Positions 9,874 to 19,401 are shown, numbered from the stretch's first letter. The stretch is DNA of 64,000 nt from JBCCMQ01 sp039179985 (GCA_039179985.1 JBCDED010000007.1:8390-72389); one strand, 5' to 3'. Made by a program: numbers and translations. Notes: generated by a model not told the origin, from the letters alone.

Positions 9874-11058
9874 TCAGGCTGCGGTGACCATCAGGGCCTC
9901 AAGCCCATGGAAATGGTATAGATTGGCGTAGCGGGGTGGCTCGGTCAGGCGCAGGTTCGGTAAGCGCGCGAAAAGCACACGAAGGCCGATCTGCAACTCC
10001 AGCCGCGCCAGGGGCGCGCCCACGCAGAAATGCCGCCCGGCGCCGAAGGCCGAGTTTGGGACAACGGTTCGCCCGGGGTCGAACCGGTCTGCGCCCGCCC
10101 AGACGCTGTCGTCCCGGCCCGCCGAGGCCAGCAGGCAGGCCACCTGATCGCCCCGGCGAAAGCGGTGGCCAAAAAGTTCCAGATCCTCGTAGATCCAACG
10201 GGTGAACATATGCAGTGGCGGATCCCAGCGGAGGATTTCCTCGACCGTGCCCGCGACGGTCCCGGCGCGTGTGGTTGCCAGTGCATCCACATCTTCGCTC
10301 AGGAGCGCCCGGAGTCCGTTACCGAGAGTGTGCACCGTTGCCTCGTGCCCCGCGTTGAGAAGCAGGATGCAGGTTGTGATTAGCTCGTCGGTCGAGAGCT
10401 TCTCGCCATCCTCTTCCGCCGCGATAAGATGGGTGATCAGATCATCGGCAGGGTCGCTGCGGCGGTCGTCCACATAGCCGCGCATGAATTCGGAAAAATC
10501 GCGCGCCGCTTCGGAGGCCGCCACTTCGTCGGCGTGGGTGCGGCGCGCCTGATACATGGTGACCATGGAATTTGACCAGCGCAGCAGGTCGGGCGCCATG
10601 CTTTCCGGGACGCCCAGAAGCCGGGCGATGACGATGACCGGGATGGGCGTGGCGTAGGCCGGGATCAGGTCCGGCTCGGGCTTGAAACCATCGATCAGCC
10701 GGTGGCAGAGCGCCTCGATCTCGGGCGTGAGGTCCCGGATCCGGCGTGAGGTGAAGGCCCGCAGGACAAGCCCTCGCAAGCGCGTGTGGCGCGGTGGCTC
10801 CAGCTCCAGCATCGAATGGGCTTCGACGTCATAGAAGGGCTGGGTGTGGGGAGTGATCCGGGCACGCATCTCCGGTGGTACCTCGCGCCCCATGCGCGTA
10901 TCCCGCAAAACCGCTTGCACCGCCCGGTGAGAGGCGGCGCAAACAAGCCCATAGTCTTCCCAGTAAATCAGATCCCCCGCCGATCGGAGCGCTGCGTAGA
11001 ACGGATATGGGTCCTGAACGAAGACCGGATCGGTGGGTGGCTGGGCGAAACGCTCCAA
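9874..11058 (-). CDS. Cytochrome P450
   Basis: 394 aa, soluble bacterial class. I-helix oxygen-binding motif NAGHEATVH near residue 235, ExxR motif EILRW, and heme-thiolate loop FGAGRHFCVGAPLAR with the axial Cys near residue 345. The CYP family and substrate are not clear; homologues with this FGAG loop act on diverse small molecules. No ferredoxin partner is adjacent. It follows the fused TRAP permease by 10 bp on the same strand, so the transporter may import its substrate; this is inference from spacing only. Confidence 0.93.
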   Translation of the reverse strand: MERFAQPPTDPVFVQDPYPFYAALRSAGDLIYWEDYGLVCAASHRAVQAVLRDTRMGREVPPEMRARITPHTQPFYDVEAHSMLELEPPRHTRLRGLVLRAFTSRRIRDLTPEIEALCHRLIDGFKPEPDLIPAYATPIPVIVIARLLGVPESMAPDLLRWSNSMVTMYQARRTHADEVAASEAARDFSEFMRGYVDDRRSDPADDLITHLIAAEEDGEKLSTDELITTCILLLNAGHEATVHTLGNGLRALLSEDVDALATTRAGTVAGTVEEILRWDPPLHMFTRWIYEDLELFGHRFRRGDQVACLLASAGRDDSVWAGADRFDPGRTVVPNSAFGAGRHFCVGAPLARLELQIGLRVLFARLPNLRLTEPPRYANLYHFHGLEALMVTAA

Positions 11059-11068
11059 CGGGTGGGGC

Positions 11069-13306
11069 CTAGTCGGCCCCGCGCACCCGGAGCGGCATGT
11101 CCGGGTTCGGCTGGATCACCTTCTGCACGAAGAAGGCGGCTGCGGTCAGGGCCACGCCGATGATATCGGTGACCCATCCGCCCTCGATCATGAAGAGCGC
11201 AGCCACGATCAGCGCAAGCCGGATGAACCATGCCGCACGTCCGCCCATGAACCAGCCCTGCACGCCTCCGGAGAGAAGGAATACACCAAAGACCGCTGTA
11301 AGGCCCGCCCGGATGACCTCGAACCAGCTTCCGTCCATCAGGATGGCGCCATTGTAGAAGAACATGAAAGGCACGATGAAAGCGGCAATGCCGATCTTGA
11401 AGCTGGCGACCGAAGTCTCCATGGGGTTGGCGCCGGATATGCCCGCCGCCGCATAGCTCGCCAGCGCCACCGGTGGCGTGATCGCCGAAAGCACTGCGAA
11501 GTAAAAGACGAAGAAATGCGCCGTCAGCTGCGGGATGCCAAGCTGCACAAGGCCGGGGGCCACGACCGAGGCGGCAACGGCATAGGCCGCCGTGGTCGGC
11601 ATGCCCATGCCCAGAAGAATCGCGATGCACATGGCAAAGAAGAGCGCGAGCAGTTGACTGGCCTCAGCCAGACCCAGAAGCAGCGCCGAGAAGCGCGCGC
11701 CGACTCCGGTCAGCGAGATGACGCCGACGATGATGCCCGCGCAGGCACAGACCGCGATGATCTGGATCGACATGGTGCCCGCAAGCTCAAAGGCCTTGAG
11801 AATGCTGCGCGGTCCCATGCGGTAGGGGGTCAGCCAACTGACCACAGCGGCCGAGAGGGTCGCGAGCGTTCCGGCGCGGATCACCGAATAGCCCATGAAG
11901 AGCGCGGCAATCAGGATGATGATCGGCAGGAACAGATAGACCTGACGGACCATGCGGTTGAACTTGGGCAATTCATCCTCGGACATGCCGCGCATGCCCA
12001 GTTTCGCCGCCTCAAAATCGACCATGAAGTAGACCGACACGAAGTAGAGCACCGCCGGGATGATCGCGGCGATGGCGATGTCGGTATACGGGATGCCGGT
12101 GATCTCGGCCATGATGAAGGCACCGGCGCCCATGATGGGCGGCATGATCTGCCCGCCGGTGGAGGCCGCGGCCTCCACCGCGCCAGCGGTCTTTTTGTGG
12201 TAGCCCACCTTTTTCATCAAGGGGATTGTCAGGCTGCCTGTGGCCACAACGTTGCCCGCAGATGTGCCGTTGATCATACCCATGAGACCCGAGGCGAAAA
12301 TCGCCACCTTGGCCGGGCCGCCGCGCGCGCGCCCGGCGGCGGCGAAGGCGAAGTTGACGAAGTAGTCGCCCACTTTGGACGCCTGCAGGAAGGCCGCGAA
12401 AATGATGAAAAGGATGATGTAGGTCGACGAGACCGCTGTCGTTGGCCCGAGGATGCCGGCGTCTGTGTAGACCTGACTGAAAAAGCGTTGCCAGGTCACC
12501 GCGGGTGCGTTCAGAAAGCCCGGCAGGTACTGACCGGCAAAGACATAGATCAGGAAGACGGAAGCGATGATCACAAGGGCCAGACCGGCCACCCGGCGCG
12601 TCAGTTCCATGATCAGGGCGACGCCCGCGACGGCGGCAATCGAGATGCCGATGGGCGCGAAAGGGGTGCCCGTGGAGTTGCGCATCAGCGTGCCGTAGAT
12701 CGTGATCAGGTAGATGGCGACGGCCAGTCCGCAGGTGCCAAGCACAAGGTCGATCGAGGAGAACCCGGCCCGGTCGCGGCGGTGGAACCAGCCCAGAGCG
12801 ATCCCGCCGAAGGTCGCCAGCAAAAGCGGCGCCCCGTAGAGCCATGTTTCGTTGAACTTGATGCCCGCGTCGATGCCGTTCCACATGAGCCCGCCGGCGA
12901 TCTCCATGGCGAATGAGATAGCCGCGCCGCAGGCAAAAAGCGCCGGGAACATCAACACCCAGCCGAGCTTGCCCAGAAGAGGCGTTTCATCGCGGGCCGG
13001 ATCCCGGAAATCATAGGCAGAATAGAGCAGGAAGCCCAGAAACAGCGCCCCGGCCACGTGGACGATCCGGAAATTCCAGGTCTCCAGCGGGAAGGTCGGC
13101 AGGAAGGGGATCGAGATCCCCGTCCAGTCGTTGATCGACAGGCCGTTGAGCGCTGCCATGTGGAAGGCCGCGTAGAGGGTCGCGAGCGTGCTGACGATCA
13201 GCAAATTCCGGCCTTTGAACGCGCGGCGGTTGCGCTCTACCGGCTCGTCATCGACACCCTCGGCTATCAGGTGATCGTCGGTCTCAGCGGCGTTCGCGTC
13301 GCTCAT
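11069..13306 (-). CDS. Fused TRAP transporter permease (4TM plus 12TM)
   Basis: 745 aa integral membrane protein. The N-terminal part has four hydrophobic helices (DctQ-like). The larger DctM-like part has many helices, including NGTSAGNVVATGSLTIPLMKKVGYHKKTAGAVEAAASTGG and GMGMPTTAAYAVAASVVAPGL, both typical of 4TM/12TM fusions. This permease class works with TAXI-type receptors; one is encoded at 19447-20433 on the same strand but 6 kb away, so pairing is plausible and unproven. The start MSDANAAE (13306) follows GGAGAGGAACCC and is preferred over a longer frame. Confidence 0.93.
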   Translation of the reverse strand: MSDANAAETDDHLIAEGVDDEPVERNRRAFKGRNLLIVSTLATLYAAFHMAALNGLSINDWTGISIPFLPTFPLETWNFRIVHVAGALFLGFLLYSAYDFRDPARDETPLLGKLGWVLMFPALFACGAAISFAMEIAGGLMWNGIDAGIKFNETWLYGAPLLLATFGGIALGWFHRRDRAGFSSIDLVLGTCGLAVAIYLITIYGTLMRNSTGTPFAPIGISIAAVAGVALIMELTRRVAGLALVIIASVFLIYVFAGQYLPGFLNAPAVTWQRFFSQVYTDAGILGPTTAVSSTYIILFIIFAAFLQASKVGDYFVNFAFAAAGRARGGPAKVAIFASGLMGMINGTSAGNVVATGSLTIPLMKKVGYHKKTAGAVEAAASTGGQIMPPIMGAGAFIMAEITGIPYTDIAIAAIIPAVLYFVSVYFMVDFEAAKLGMRGMSEDELPKFNRMVRQVYLFLPIIILIAALFMGYSVIRAGTLATLSAAVVSWLTPYRMGPRSILKAFELAGTMSIQIIAVCACAGIIVGVISLTGVGARFSALLLGLAEASQLLALFFAMCIAILLGMGMPTTAAYAVAASVVAPGLVQLGIPQLTAHFFVFYFAVLSAITPPVALASYAAAGISGANPMETSVASFKIGIAAFIVPFMFFYNGAILMDGSWFEVIRAGLTAVFGVFLLSGGVQGWFMGGRAAWFIRLALIVAALFMIEGGWVTDIIGVALTAAAFFVQKVIQPNPDMPLRVRGAD

Positions 13307-13466
13307 GTCTGGGTTCCTCTCCCCGGCTTCTGGGGTATCTGCATGCACCGTACCCTGCCGTTGGGGCAAGCCGCTGGCAAGGGGCGGGATGAAAGGGCTT
13401 GATCAGAAGGCCGCGACACCCGAGTGTGCCCGTGGACTTAGAGCAGCGACAGGTAAGGCAAGGCGG

Positions 13467-14456
13467 ATGAGCGGACTGCTGGCACTTCTCGACGACGTTG
13501 CGGCCCTGACAAAGATCACGGCGGTTCAAATAGATGACATTGCCAGTCAGGCGGCCAAGGTCGGCGCGAAAGTCGGTGCCACGGTCATCGACGACGCGGC
13601 GAAAGCGGGGGCCAAGGCGGCCGGTGTCGTGATCGACGACGCTGCGGTCACACCGAAATACGTGACCGGGCTGCCAGCGGCACGCGAATTGCCCATCGTC
13701 TGGAAGATCGCTCGCGGCTCGCTCTTTAACAAGCTGGTCATACTTTTGCCCGCCGCGCTGTTGCTGTCAGCCTTCGCGCCCTTTCTTCTGACGCCGCTTC
13801 TGATGCTCGGGGGCTGCTATCTGTGCTTCGAGGGCGCAGAGAAGATCCTCCACTGGCTAAGGCCCCATCCCGAAACGCATGCCGAGGAAACACCGGGCCT
13901 CGATGCCGCGCGCCTCGAAGAAAGCCGGGTCAAGGGCGCGATCAAGACGGACTTCATCCTCTCCGCCGAGATCATGACACTGTCGCTCTCTTCCATCACG
14001 TCCGACAGTGTCTGGATTCAGGGGCTGGTTCTGGCCGTGGTCGCCGTCGCGATCACTGCGCTGGTCTACGGCGCCGTCGCGCTTCTGGTGAAGATGGACG
14101 ATGTGGGCCTGAAACTTGCGCAGATCGGCCGCCTCGGGCTCACGCGGTCTTTCGGGCGCTGGCTGGTGCGGGCCATGCCCTCGGTTATGCGGGTGATCTC
14201 GATCATCGGGACGGCGGCCATGCTCTGGGTGGGCGGGAACATCATCGTCCACGGGCTCCACAACCTGGGCTGGCATCTGCCCTACGACACGATCAAACAC
14301 GCCGCTGAAGCGGTGGGTGGTCCCTCGGGCTTTCTCAAATGGCTGGTCACGGCGACGCTTGACGGGATAGTCGGTCTGGCGCTCGGGGCCTGCCTCGTGC
14401 CGCTGGTGGACCGCATTGCGCCGCTCTTCGGTGGGAAAGCCTCGACGAGCCACTGA
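13467..14456 (+). CDS. DUF808 inner-membrane protein (YedI-like)
   Basis: 329 aa. Starts with the family hallmark SGLLALLDDVAALTKITAVQIDDIASQAAKVGAKVGATVIDDAA (positions 2-45), then VTPKYVTGLPAARELPIVWKIARGSL. Several membrane helices follow (KLVILLPAALLLSAFAPFLLTPLLML; LVLAVVAVAITALVYGAVALLV; VISIIGTAAMLWVGGNIIV). The family is widespread and its function is unknown. The ATG at 13467 follows AAGGCGG; the frame is open further upstream, but that part overlaps the divergent TRAP gene's leader. Confidence 0.9.
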   Translation: MSGLLALLDDVAALTKITAVQIDDIASQAAKVGAKVGATVIDDAAKAGAKAAGVVIDDAAVTPKYVTGLPAARELPIVWKIARGSLFNKLVILLPAALLLSAFAPFLLTPLLMLGGCYLCFEGAEKILHWLRPHPETHAEETPGLDAARLEESRVKGAIKTDFILSAEIMTLSLSSITSDSVWIQGLVLAVVAVAITALVYGAVALLVKMDDVGLKLAQIGRLGLTRSFGRWLVRAMPSVMRVISIIGTAAMLWVGGNIIVHGLHNLGWHLPYDTIKHAAEAVGGPSGFLKWLVTATLDGIVGLALGACLVPLVDRIAPLFGGKASTSH

Positions 14457-14550
14457 TGTCGGTGGCTGACGCGGGGTCCTGCGTCGGCACCGACGGGCCG
14501 GCGCGCGCTTGGCACGGGCTCGATGCCCGGGGCAAGCGCCCTGCCTGCGC

Positions 14551-15474
14551 TCAGAACCCTACCGACGACGCGCCCTTGAGATGCAGGATGCGGCGGGCGT
14601 CGTCGGGCGTAGCAATCTCGCGCCCGACCCCTTCGATGATCTCCCGGGCCTTCACCACTTGTGCCGCAGATGAGTGAGCCAGTTCGCCGGGACCGATCCA
14701 GAGCGAGTCTTCCAGCCCCACGCGCACGTTGCCGCCCTGCGCGGCCGAGATCGCGGCGATGGGCATCTGATTGCGGCCCGCGCCGAGCACCGACCAGATA
14801 TAGGTCTCGCCAAAGAGCCGGTCGGCGGTACGCTTCATATGCGCCACGTCATCGGGATGCGCGCCGATCCCGCCCAGAAGGCCAAAGACCGTCTGGATAA
14901 AGAACGGACCTTCGATGAGCCCGCGGTCGCGGAAATTGGCAAGGTTATAGAGATGCGCGGTGTCGTAGCATTCAAACTCGAACCGCGTGCCCGTCGCGCG
15001 CAGTGTGGTCAGCACATATTCAATGTCGCGGAAGGTGTTGCGGAAAAGAATATCGTGATTGCCCAGATAGTCTGCTTCCCAATTGTGCTTGAGGCTCTTG
15101 AACCGGTTCAGCATCCCAAAAAGCCCGAAGTTCATCGACCCCATGTTGAGCGAGGCGACCTCGGGCTTCCAGTGCTCGGCCGGACGCACGCGTTCTTCCA
15201 CCGTCATCGTCGGCGCGCCGCCCGTGGTGATGTTGATCACGGCGTCCACCTGGTCGCGGATGGCCCCAAGAATGGGCGCGAAGGCTTCGGCGCTCTGGTC
15301 AGGCGCGCCGGTCATGGGATCTCGGGCGTGGAGGTGGACGATGGCGGCCCCTGCGCGCGCCGCGTCCACGGCGGCGATGACGATCTCCTCGGGCGTGACC
15401 GGCAGGTAATCCGACATCGACGGCGTGTGGATCGCCCCGGTCACGGCTGCGGAAATGATAACGGGATCTGGCAT
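14551..15474 (-). CDS. BKACE family protein (DUF849), beta-keto acid cleavage enzyme
   Basis: 307 aa. These zinc enzymes cleave beta-keto acids with acetyl-CoA (Kce-type: 3-keto-5-aminohexanoate plus acetyl-CoA). Motifs: PVIISAAVTGAIHTP at the N-terminus, the metal-binding VHLHARDPMTG, NITTGGAPTMTVEERV, MNFGLFGML and VLGAGRNQMPIAAISAAQGGNVRVGLEDSLWI. The start (15474) is fixed by GGAGGACCGCC just upstream. Substrate is unknown. The short-chain dehydrogenase 87 bp away is divergent and could act on the same pathway. Confidence 0.9.
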   Translation of the reverse strand: MPDPVIISAAVTGAIHTPSMSDYLPVTPEEIVIAAVDAARAGAAIVHLHARDPMTGAPDQSAEAFAPILGAIRDQVDAVINITTGGAPTMTVEERVRPAEHWKPEVASLNMGSMNFGLFGMLNRFKSLKHNWEADYLGNHDILFRNTFRDIEYVLTTLRATGTRFEFECYDTAHLYNLANFRDRGLIEGPFFIQTVFGLLGGIGAHPDDVAHMKRTADRLFGETYIWSVLGAGRNQMPIAAISAAQGGNVRVGLEDSLWIGPGELAHSSAAQVVKAREIIEGVGREIATPDDARRILHLKGASSVGF

Positions 15475-15561
15475 GGCGGTCCTCCTCTGCGCCGCAGACT
15501 GCCCGATTGACAGATCTGCCGCCAGTTGCGTTTTGTGGCCTCCAGTCAGGGGAGGCATGGC

Positions 15562-16338
15562 ATGGATCTGGAACTGAGCGGCCAAAGGGTCATTGTCACG
15601 GGCGCGGCGGCGGGGATCGGACTTTCGATCGCCCGTGCCTTTGCGGGTGAGGGGGCTGCGGTGATCGTCTGTGACACCGATCCGGCGGCGCTGGCCGCGC
15701 TGCCCGAGACTGCGCCCGGTGTCCGGGGCTTTCCCTGCGACGTGGCAGACCGGGACGCCGCGGGCGGCTTCATGGCTGAAGCGCTGAAGAGTCTCGGCGG
15801 CCTCGACACTCTTGTGAACAACGCCGGTATCGCCGGACCCACGGGCGCGATCGAGGATATTCCGCCGGAGGCATGGGACCGTTGCCTCAGCGTCTGCCTG
15901 ACTGGCCAGTTTAATATCACACGGCTGGCGGTGCCTGCGCTGAAGGCCAGCCCGAATCCGTCCATCGTGAATATCTCGTCGATGGCGGGCCGCGTCGGTT
16001 TTGGGTTGCGGTCGCCCTATGCGGCGGCGAAATGGGGCGTCATCGGTTTCACCAAGTCGCTCGCGATCGAACTCGGGCACGACGGCATCCGGGCCAATGC
16101 GATCCTGCCGGGGCTTGTGGCGGGCGAGCGCCAGCGCCGGGTTCTGGAGGCCAAGGCGAAGCGGCTTGGCAAGAGCTATGCCGAGGTCGAGGCGCAGGCC
16201 TTTTCCTACACATCCATCAAGGACTACGTGCGCCCCGAAGAGATTGCCGACCAGGCGCTCTATCTGGCCTCCGGGCGGGGCCGGACGATCTCGGGTCAGG
16301 CGATATCGGTCTGCGGCGACACGCAGATGCTGGCCTGA
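15562..16338 (+). CDS. Short-chain dehydrogenase/reductase
   Basis: 258 aa classical SDR. Cofactor motif TGAAAGIG near residue 11, NNAG motif (LVNNAGIAGP), catalytic Ser in VNISSMAGR, and the YxxxK pair YAAAKWG. NAD(P)-dependent oxidation of an alcohol or reduction of a ketone; the substrate is unknown. The N-terminal cofactor loop has Asp (VIVCDTDP), which favours NAD over NADP. The ATG at 15562 follows GGGGAGG. The convergent LysR gene ends 4 bp away. Confidence 0.93.
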   Translation: MDLELSGQRVIVTGAAAGIGLSIARAFAGEGAAVIVCDTDPAALAALPETAPGVRGFPCDVADRDAAGGFMAEALKSLGGLDTLVNNAGIAGPTGAIEDIPPEAWDRCLSVCLTGQFNITRLAVPALKASPNPSIVNISSMAGRVGFGLRSPYAAAKWGVIGFTKSLAIELGHDGIRANAILPGLVAGERQRRVLEAKAKRLGKSYAEVEAQAFSYTSIKDYVRPEEIADQALYLASGRGRTISGQAISVCGDTQMLA

Positions 16339-16342
16339 GCCC

Positions 16343-17233
16343 CTAGAGCGCGCCCATCTCTTCGGCGAGGTAGTCAAAGACAAGCCGGACCCGGCGGCTG
16401 GTGTTCACCTCGCGGTGCGCCACCAGCCAGACAGGAATCTCAAACGGATCGAACCAGTCGGCCACCCGCTGCATAGTCGGGTCCATATCGCCGATGCGGC
16501 AGGGCATGATCCCGATGCCGTGTCCTGCGCGAGCCAGTTCCCAATGGACGATGTGACTGCCGGATATCAGCGGGAAGTTTTCCGCACTGACCGGCAGGCC
16601 CTTCTTGCGCAGGCTTTCAAGATAGTTGGCGTTGTCCTCGAACCCGATGAAGGGGGCAGCGGCCAGATCCTCGGTTGATGCGAACGGACCTTCGCGGTCC
16701 ATGAAGTCCCGTGACGCATAAAGTGCGGCGGTTTCAGAGCTGATCTTTCGTCCGATCAGGTCAGGGTCCGTGGGGCGGGCGCCTCGGACCGCGATGTCGG
16801 CCTCACGGCGCCTGAGGTCCGTCAGCGCGTTCGAGGCGAGAATATCGACAACGATCCGCGGGTGCGCGGCGCGCAGGCGGCCGAGGATGCCGGGCAAGAG
16901 ATAGGCCGCAGTCACCTCGGCCGCGGTGATTGTCACCCGGCCTTCCACCGATTGCGCCTGGCCCGAAGCCGTTAGCGAGACCTGCGTCGCCGCATCGCCC
17001 ATGGCACGCATCTGTTCCACCAGCGCCCGGCCCGTCTCCGTCAGTTGAAGGCTGCGACCCACGCGCTCGAAAAGGATGACGTCTAATTCTTCTTCAAGCC
17101 CGGCGACCTGCCGCCCGAGCGTCGGCTGCGTCACCCCAAGCGCCCGCGCCGCGGCCGACAGCGAGCCTTCCTCTGCCGTCACGAGCACCGCCCGCGCGCG
17201 GTTCCAGTCGAAAGTGACACTGCGCCAATCCAT
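16343..17233 (-). CDS. LysR family transcriptional regulator
   Basis: 296 aa. The N-terminal HTH (FDWNRARAVLVTAEEGSLSAAARALGVTQPTLGRQVAGLEEELDVILFER) is followed by a substrate-binding domain (GRVTITAAEVTAAYLLPGIL; ADIAVRGARP; ARAGHGIGIMP). The start at MDWRSVTFDW (17233) places the HTH at the usual distance from the N-terminus. The target is probably itself or the neighbouring genes; no regulated divergent operon is obvious. Confidence 0.93.
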   Translation of the reverse strand: MDWRSVTFDWNRARAVLVTAEEGSLSAAARALGVTQPTLGRQVAGLEEELDVILFERVGRSLQLTETGRALVEQMRAMGDAATQVSLTASGQAQSVEGRVTITAAEVTAAYLLPGILGRLRAAHPRIVVDILASNALTDLRRREADIAVRGARPTDPDLIGRKISSETAALYASRDFMDREGPFASTEDLAAAPFIGFEDNANYLESLRKKGLPVSAENFPLISGSHIVHWELARAGHGIGIMPCRIGDMDPTMQRVADWFDPFEIPVWLVAHREVNTSRRVRLVFDYLAEEMGAL

Positions 17234-17349
17234 GCAAAAACGCATAAGCAATACGCAAAAAAGGTCAATTCACTTTCGGTTATTGCAGAAGTAAAACCGC
17301 TCGGACGCGAAAGAGTTCACCCCCCATCCTTTTTTCGACGGAGCCTCCC

Positions 17350-17973
17350 ATGATTGCCCAAGACACCCGTTTCTGGGATCGGATCGCCCCCAAATACGCC
17401 CGCCAGCCCATTGCCGACGAAGCCGCCTACCTCAAGAAGCTGGAAAAGACGCGGGAGTTCCTGCGCCCCGACATGCAGGTTCTGGAGTTTGGCTGTGGCA
17501 CCGGTGGCACCGCCGTCGCCCATGCGCCCTTTGTGCGCCATGTCCACGCCGTGGATCTGTCCGGTCAGATGCTGGCCATCGCGGAAGAAAAGGCAAAAGA
17601 TGCGGGCGTTCAGAACGTCAGCTTCGAGCAGGTGTCGGTGGAAGAATTCATCGGCTGGGACGACAGTTACGATGCCGTTCTTGGCCTAAGCCTACTGCAT
17701 CTTCTGGAAGACCCGGATGCCGCGCTGGCAAAAGTGCACCGGATCCTGAAGCCGGGCGGAATCTTCGTCAGCAGCACGGCCTGTTTGTCCGACGGCCTGA
17801 GCTGGCTGAAGCCCGTCCTCGGTGTCGGGCGGTGGCTTGGCAAGGTGCCCCATGTGACCTTCCTGTCCCAGAGCGGACTGGAATGCCGGGTCGAGCGGGC
17901 GGGGTTCGAGCTTCTCTATTCCTGGCGTCCGGGTCCCAAGAAGGCGGTGTTCCTGATCGCCCGGAAACTCTGA
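17350..17973 (+). CDS. Class I SAM-dependent methyltransferase
   Basis: 207 aa. SAM motif I VLEFGCGTGGTAV near residue 43, motif II VHAVDLSGQML, and motif post-I YDAVLGLSLLHLL with HRILKPGGIFVSS. UbiE/Methyltransf_11-type; substrate unknown. It is followed after 78 bp by a second, sequence-distinct methyltransferase on the same strand. Preceded by GGAGCCTCCC just before the ATG. Confidence 0.9.
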   Translation: MIAQDTRFWDRIAPKYARQPIADEAAYLKKLEKTREFLRPDMQVLEFGCGTGGTAVAHAPFVRHVHAVDLSGQMLAIAEEKAKDAGVQNVSFEQVSVEEFIGWDDSYDAVLGLSLLHLLEDPDAALAKVHRILKPGGIFVSSTACLSDGLSWLKPVLGVGRWLGKVPHVTFLSQSGLECRVERAGFELLYSWRPGPKKAVFLIARKL

Positions 17974-18051
17974 GACGTACGAATTAGACTGTCGCCAAAC
18001 TGTCATATTTAAGCGACTAGAAGGGCGGGACGACTCAGGAAGGACCTCGAA

Positions 18052-18678
18052 GTGCCCCCCGACTACGACCTTGACCGCGCTTACGAAATCCATGGACCCG
18101 AAGACGCCAAAAAGCTCTACGGAAAATGGGCGAAAACCTATGACAGTTCCTTCGGGGACGATTGGGGTTACGTGGCACCGCGCGAGATCGCGCGTATCCT
18201 TCTGGCGGAGATGCGCGACGATACTCCCGTCCTCGACATCGGCGCAGGGACAGGGGCCGTGGCCGAGCATCTGGAGGGCGCGAAAACGGACGCGCTGGAC
18301 ATCACGCCCGAAATGCTCGCCGTGGCTGCAGGAAAGGGCCTCTACCGCACCTGCATCGAAGCTGATCTGACCAAGACGCTGCCCCTGGAAGACGACGCCT
18401 ACGGCGCAGTGATCTCCTGCGGGACATTCACCCATGGCCATGTGGGCCCGGAGTGTTTTCCCGAACTTCTGCGCATCACCCGGCCCGGCGCCATCTTCGT
18501 TTGCGGTACCATTGCGCCAGTTCTCGACGGCGCGGGATTCGGCTCGGCGCTGGCCGGACTCGTGGCCAGTGGTCGCATCACGCCAGTGCGTTTTCGCGAA
18601 ATTGCCATTTATGAAGGCGCCGAGCACCCGCACCGCAATGATCGCGGGCTTGTGATGGTTTTTCGCAAGCAGACCTGA
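18052..18678 (+). CDS. Class I SAM-dependent methyltransferase, WBSCR27-like
   Basis: 208 aa. The N-terminal YEIHGPEDAKKLYGKWAKTYDSSF resembles the Williams-Beuren-type methyltransferase group, followed by SAM motif I PVLDIGAGTGAVAEHL and VISCGTFTHGHVGPECF. The substrate is unknown. GTG start at 18052 behind AGGAAGGACC. It is separate in sequence from the preceding methyltransferase, so not a recent duplicate. Confidence 0.87.
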   Translation: MPPDYDLDRAYEIHGPEDAKKLYGKWAKTYDSSFGDDWGYVAPREIARILLAEMRDDTPVLDIGAGTGAVAEHLEGAKTDALDITPEMLAVAAGKGLYRTCIEADLTKTLPLEDDAYGAVISCGTFTHGHVGPECFPELLRITRPGAIFVCGTIAPVLDGAGFGSALAGLVASGRITPVRFREIAIYEGAEHPHRNDRGLVMVFRKQT

Positions 18679-18698
18679 GCCGCACGGCGGCCTGGGTT

Positions 18699-18726
18699 TT
18701 GCGTTTCCATCGCTTTAGGGTATAAT
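18699..18726 (+). promoter_or_regulatory. Sigma70-type promoter of the hemolysin III-type gene
   Basis: -35 TTGCGT (18699-18704), 16-bp spacer, perfect -10 TATAAT (18721-18726). A start site 7 bp further falls on the A of the ATG at 18733, so the message is probably leaderless or nearly so; no ribosome-binding site fits between. Confidence 0.6.
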
Positions 18727-18732
18727 CATTGC

Positions 18733-19392
18733 ATGGGTATGCTGGTGCATGACCGGCCGCGTTACAGCCGGGCAGAACGCATTTCAGACGGTGTGGTTCA
18801 CGTTATTGGTGTCGCGGGGGCATTGATGGCGGTGCCGGTTCTCATAACACTGACAGCGTTACGGACGACCGACACGGCGGCAATCACGGCGGCCTGCATT
18901 TACGGCGTATCGCTGATCCTGATGCTCCTGGCCTCAGCGCTATACAATATGATCGACCACCCGGACTGGACCGATCTTCTGCGCCGGATCGATTATTCAT
19001 TCATCTACTTCAAGATCGCAGGCACCTACACGCCCTTCGCGCTTTTGGCGGGAGGACCGGCGCTCTATCTTTTGACCGGCATCTGGGGCGCGGCTTTCGC
19101 GGGCGCGGGCTTGCGGGTTTTCTCGCCGACCGGCGCGCGCTGGATGGGGATCGCCATCTACCTTGCTATGGGGTGGGCTGGAGTCTTTGCAGGCAGTGCG
19201 TTTTTGTCATCCATGTCCCTTTCGGTGCTCATCCTTGCCGTTGTCGGGGGGGTCCTCTACACGCTGGGGCTTGTGGTTTTCCTGCAGGAACGGCTGCGGT
19301 TCCACAACACAATCTGGCATGTGTTTGTGCTGGCGGCGAGCGTGATATTCTTTATCGCCATCGCAATGCACATGGCACAGGGCGCCGCGTGA
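18733..19392 (+). CDS. Hemolysin III / TrhA family membrane protein
   Basis: 219 aa, about seven transmembrane helices, PAQR-like superfamily. Conserved features: AERISDGVVHVIGVAGAL with the Glu and His of the family, DYSFIYFKIAGTYTPFALL, and the C-terminal HNTIWHVFVLAAS with His residues that would bind zinc. In Bacillus and E. coli members are linked to membrane fluidity homeostasis (TrhA); cytolysin activity is not well supported. The start at 18733 has a TATAAT immediately upstream and no clear ribosome-binding site. A bidirectional terminator lies after it. Confidence 0.9.
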   Translation: MGMLVHDRPRYSRAERISDGVVHVIGVAGALMAVPVLITLTALRTTDTAAITAACIYGVSLILMLLASALYNMIDHPDWTDLLRRIDYSFIYFKIAGTYTPFALLAGGPALYLLTGIWGAAFAGAGLRVFSPTGARWMGIAIYLAMGWAGVFAGSAFLSSMSLSVLILAVVGGVLYTLGLVVFLQERLRFHNTIWHVFVLAASVIFFIAIAMHMAQGAA

Positions 19393-19401
19393 ACCCACCA
19401 A

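Noticed and set aside
11033..12916. 627-codon forward-strand frame opposite the TRAP permease
   Set aside because: The composition is that of an antisense shadow (His/Arg/Asp-rich), while the reverse strand gives a complete membrane protein.
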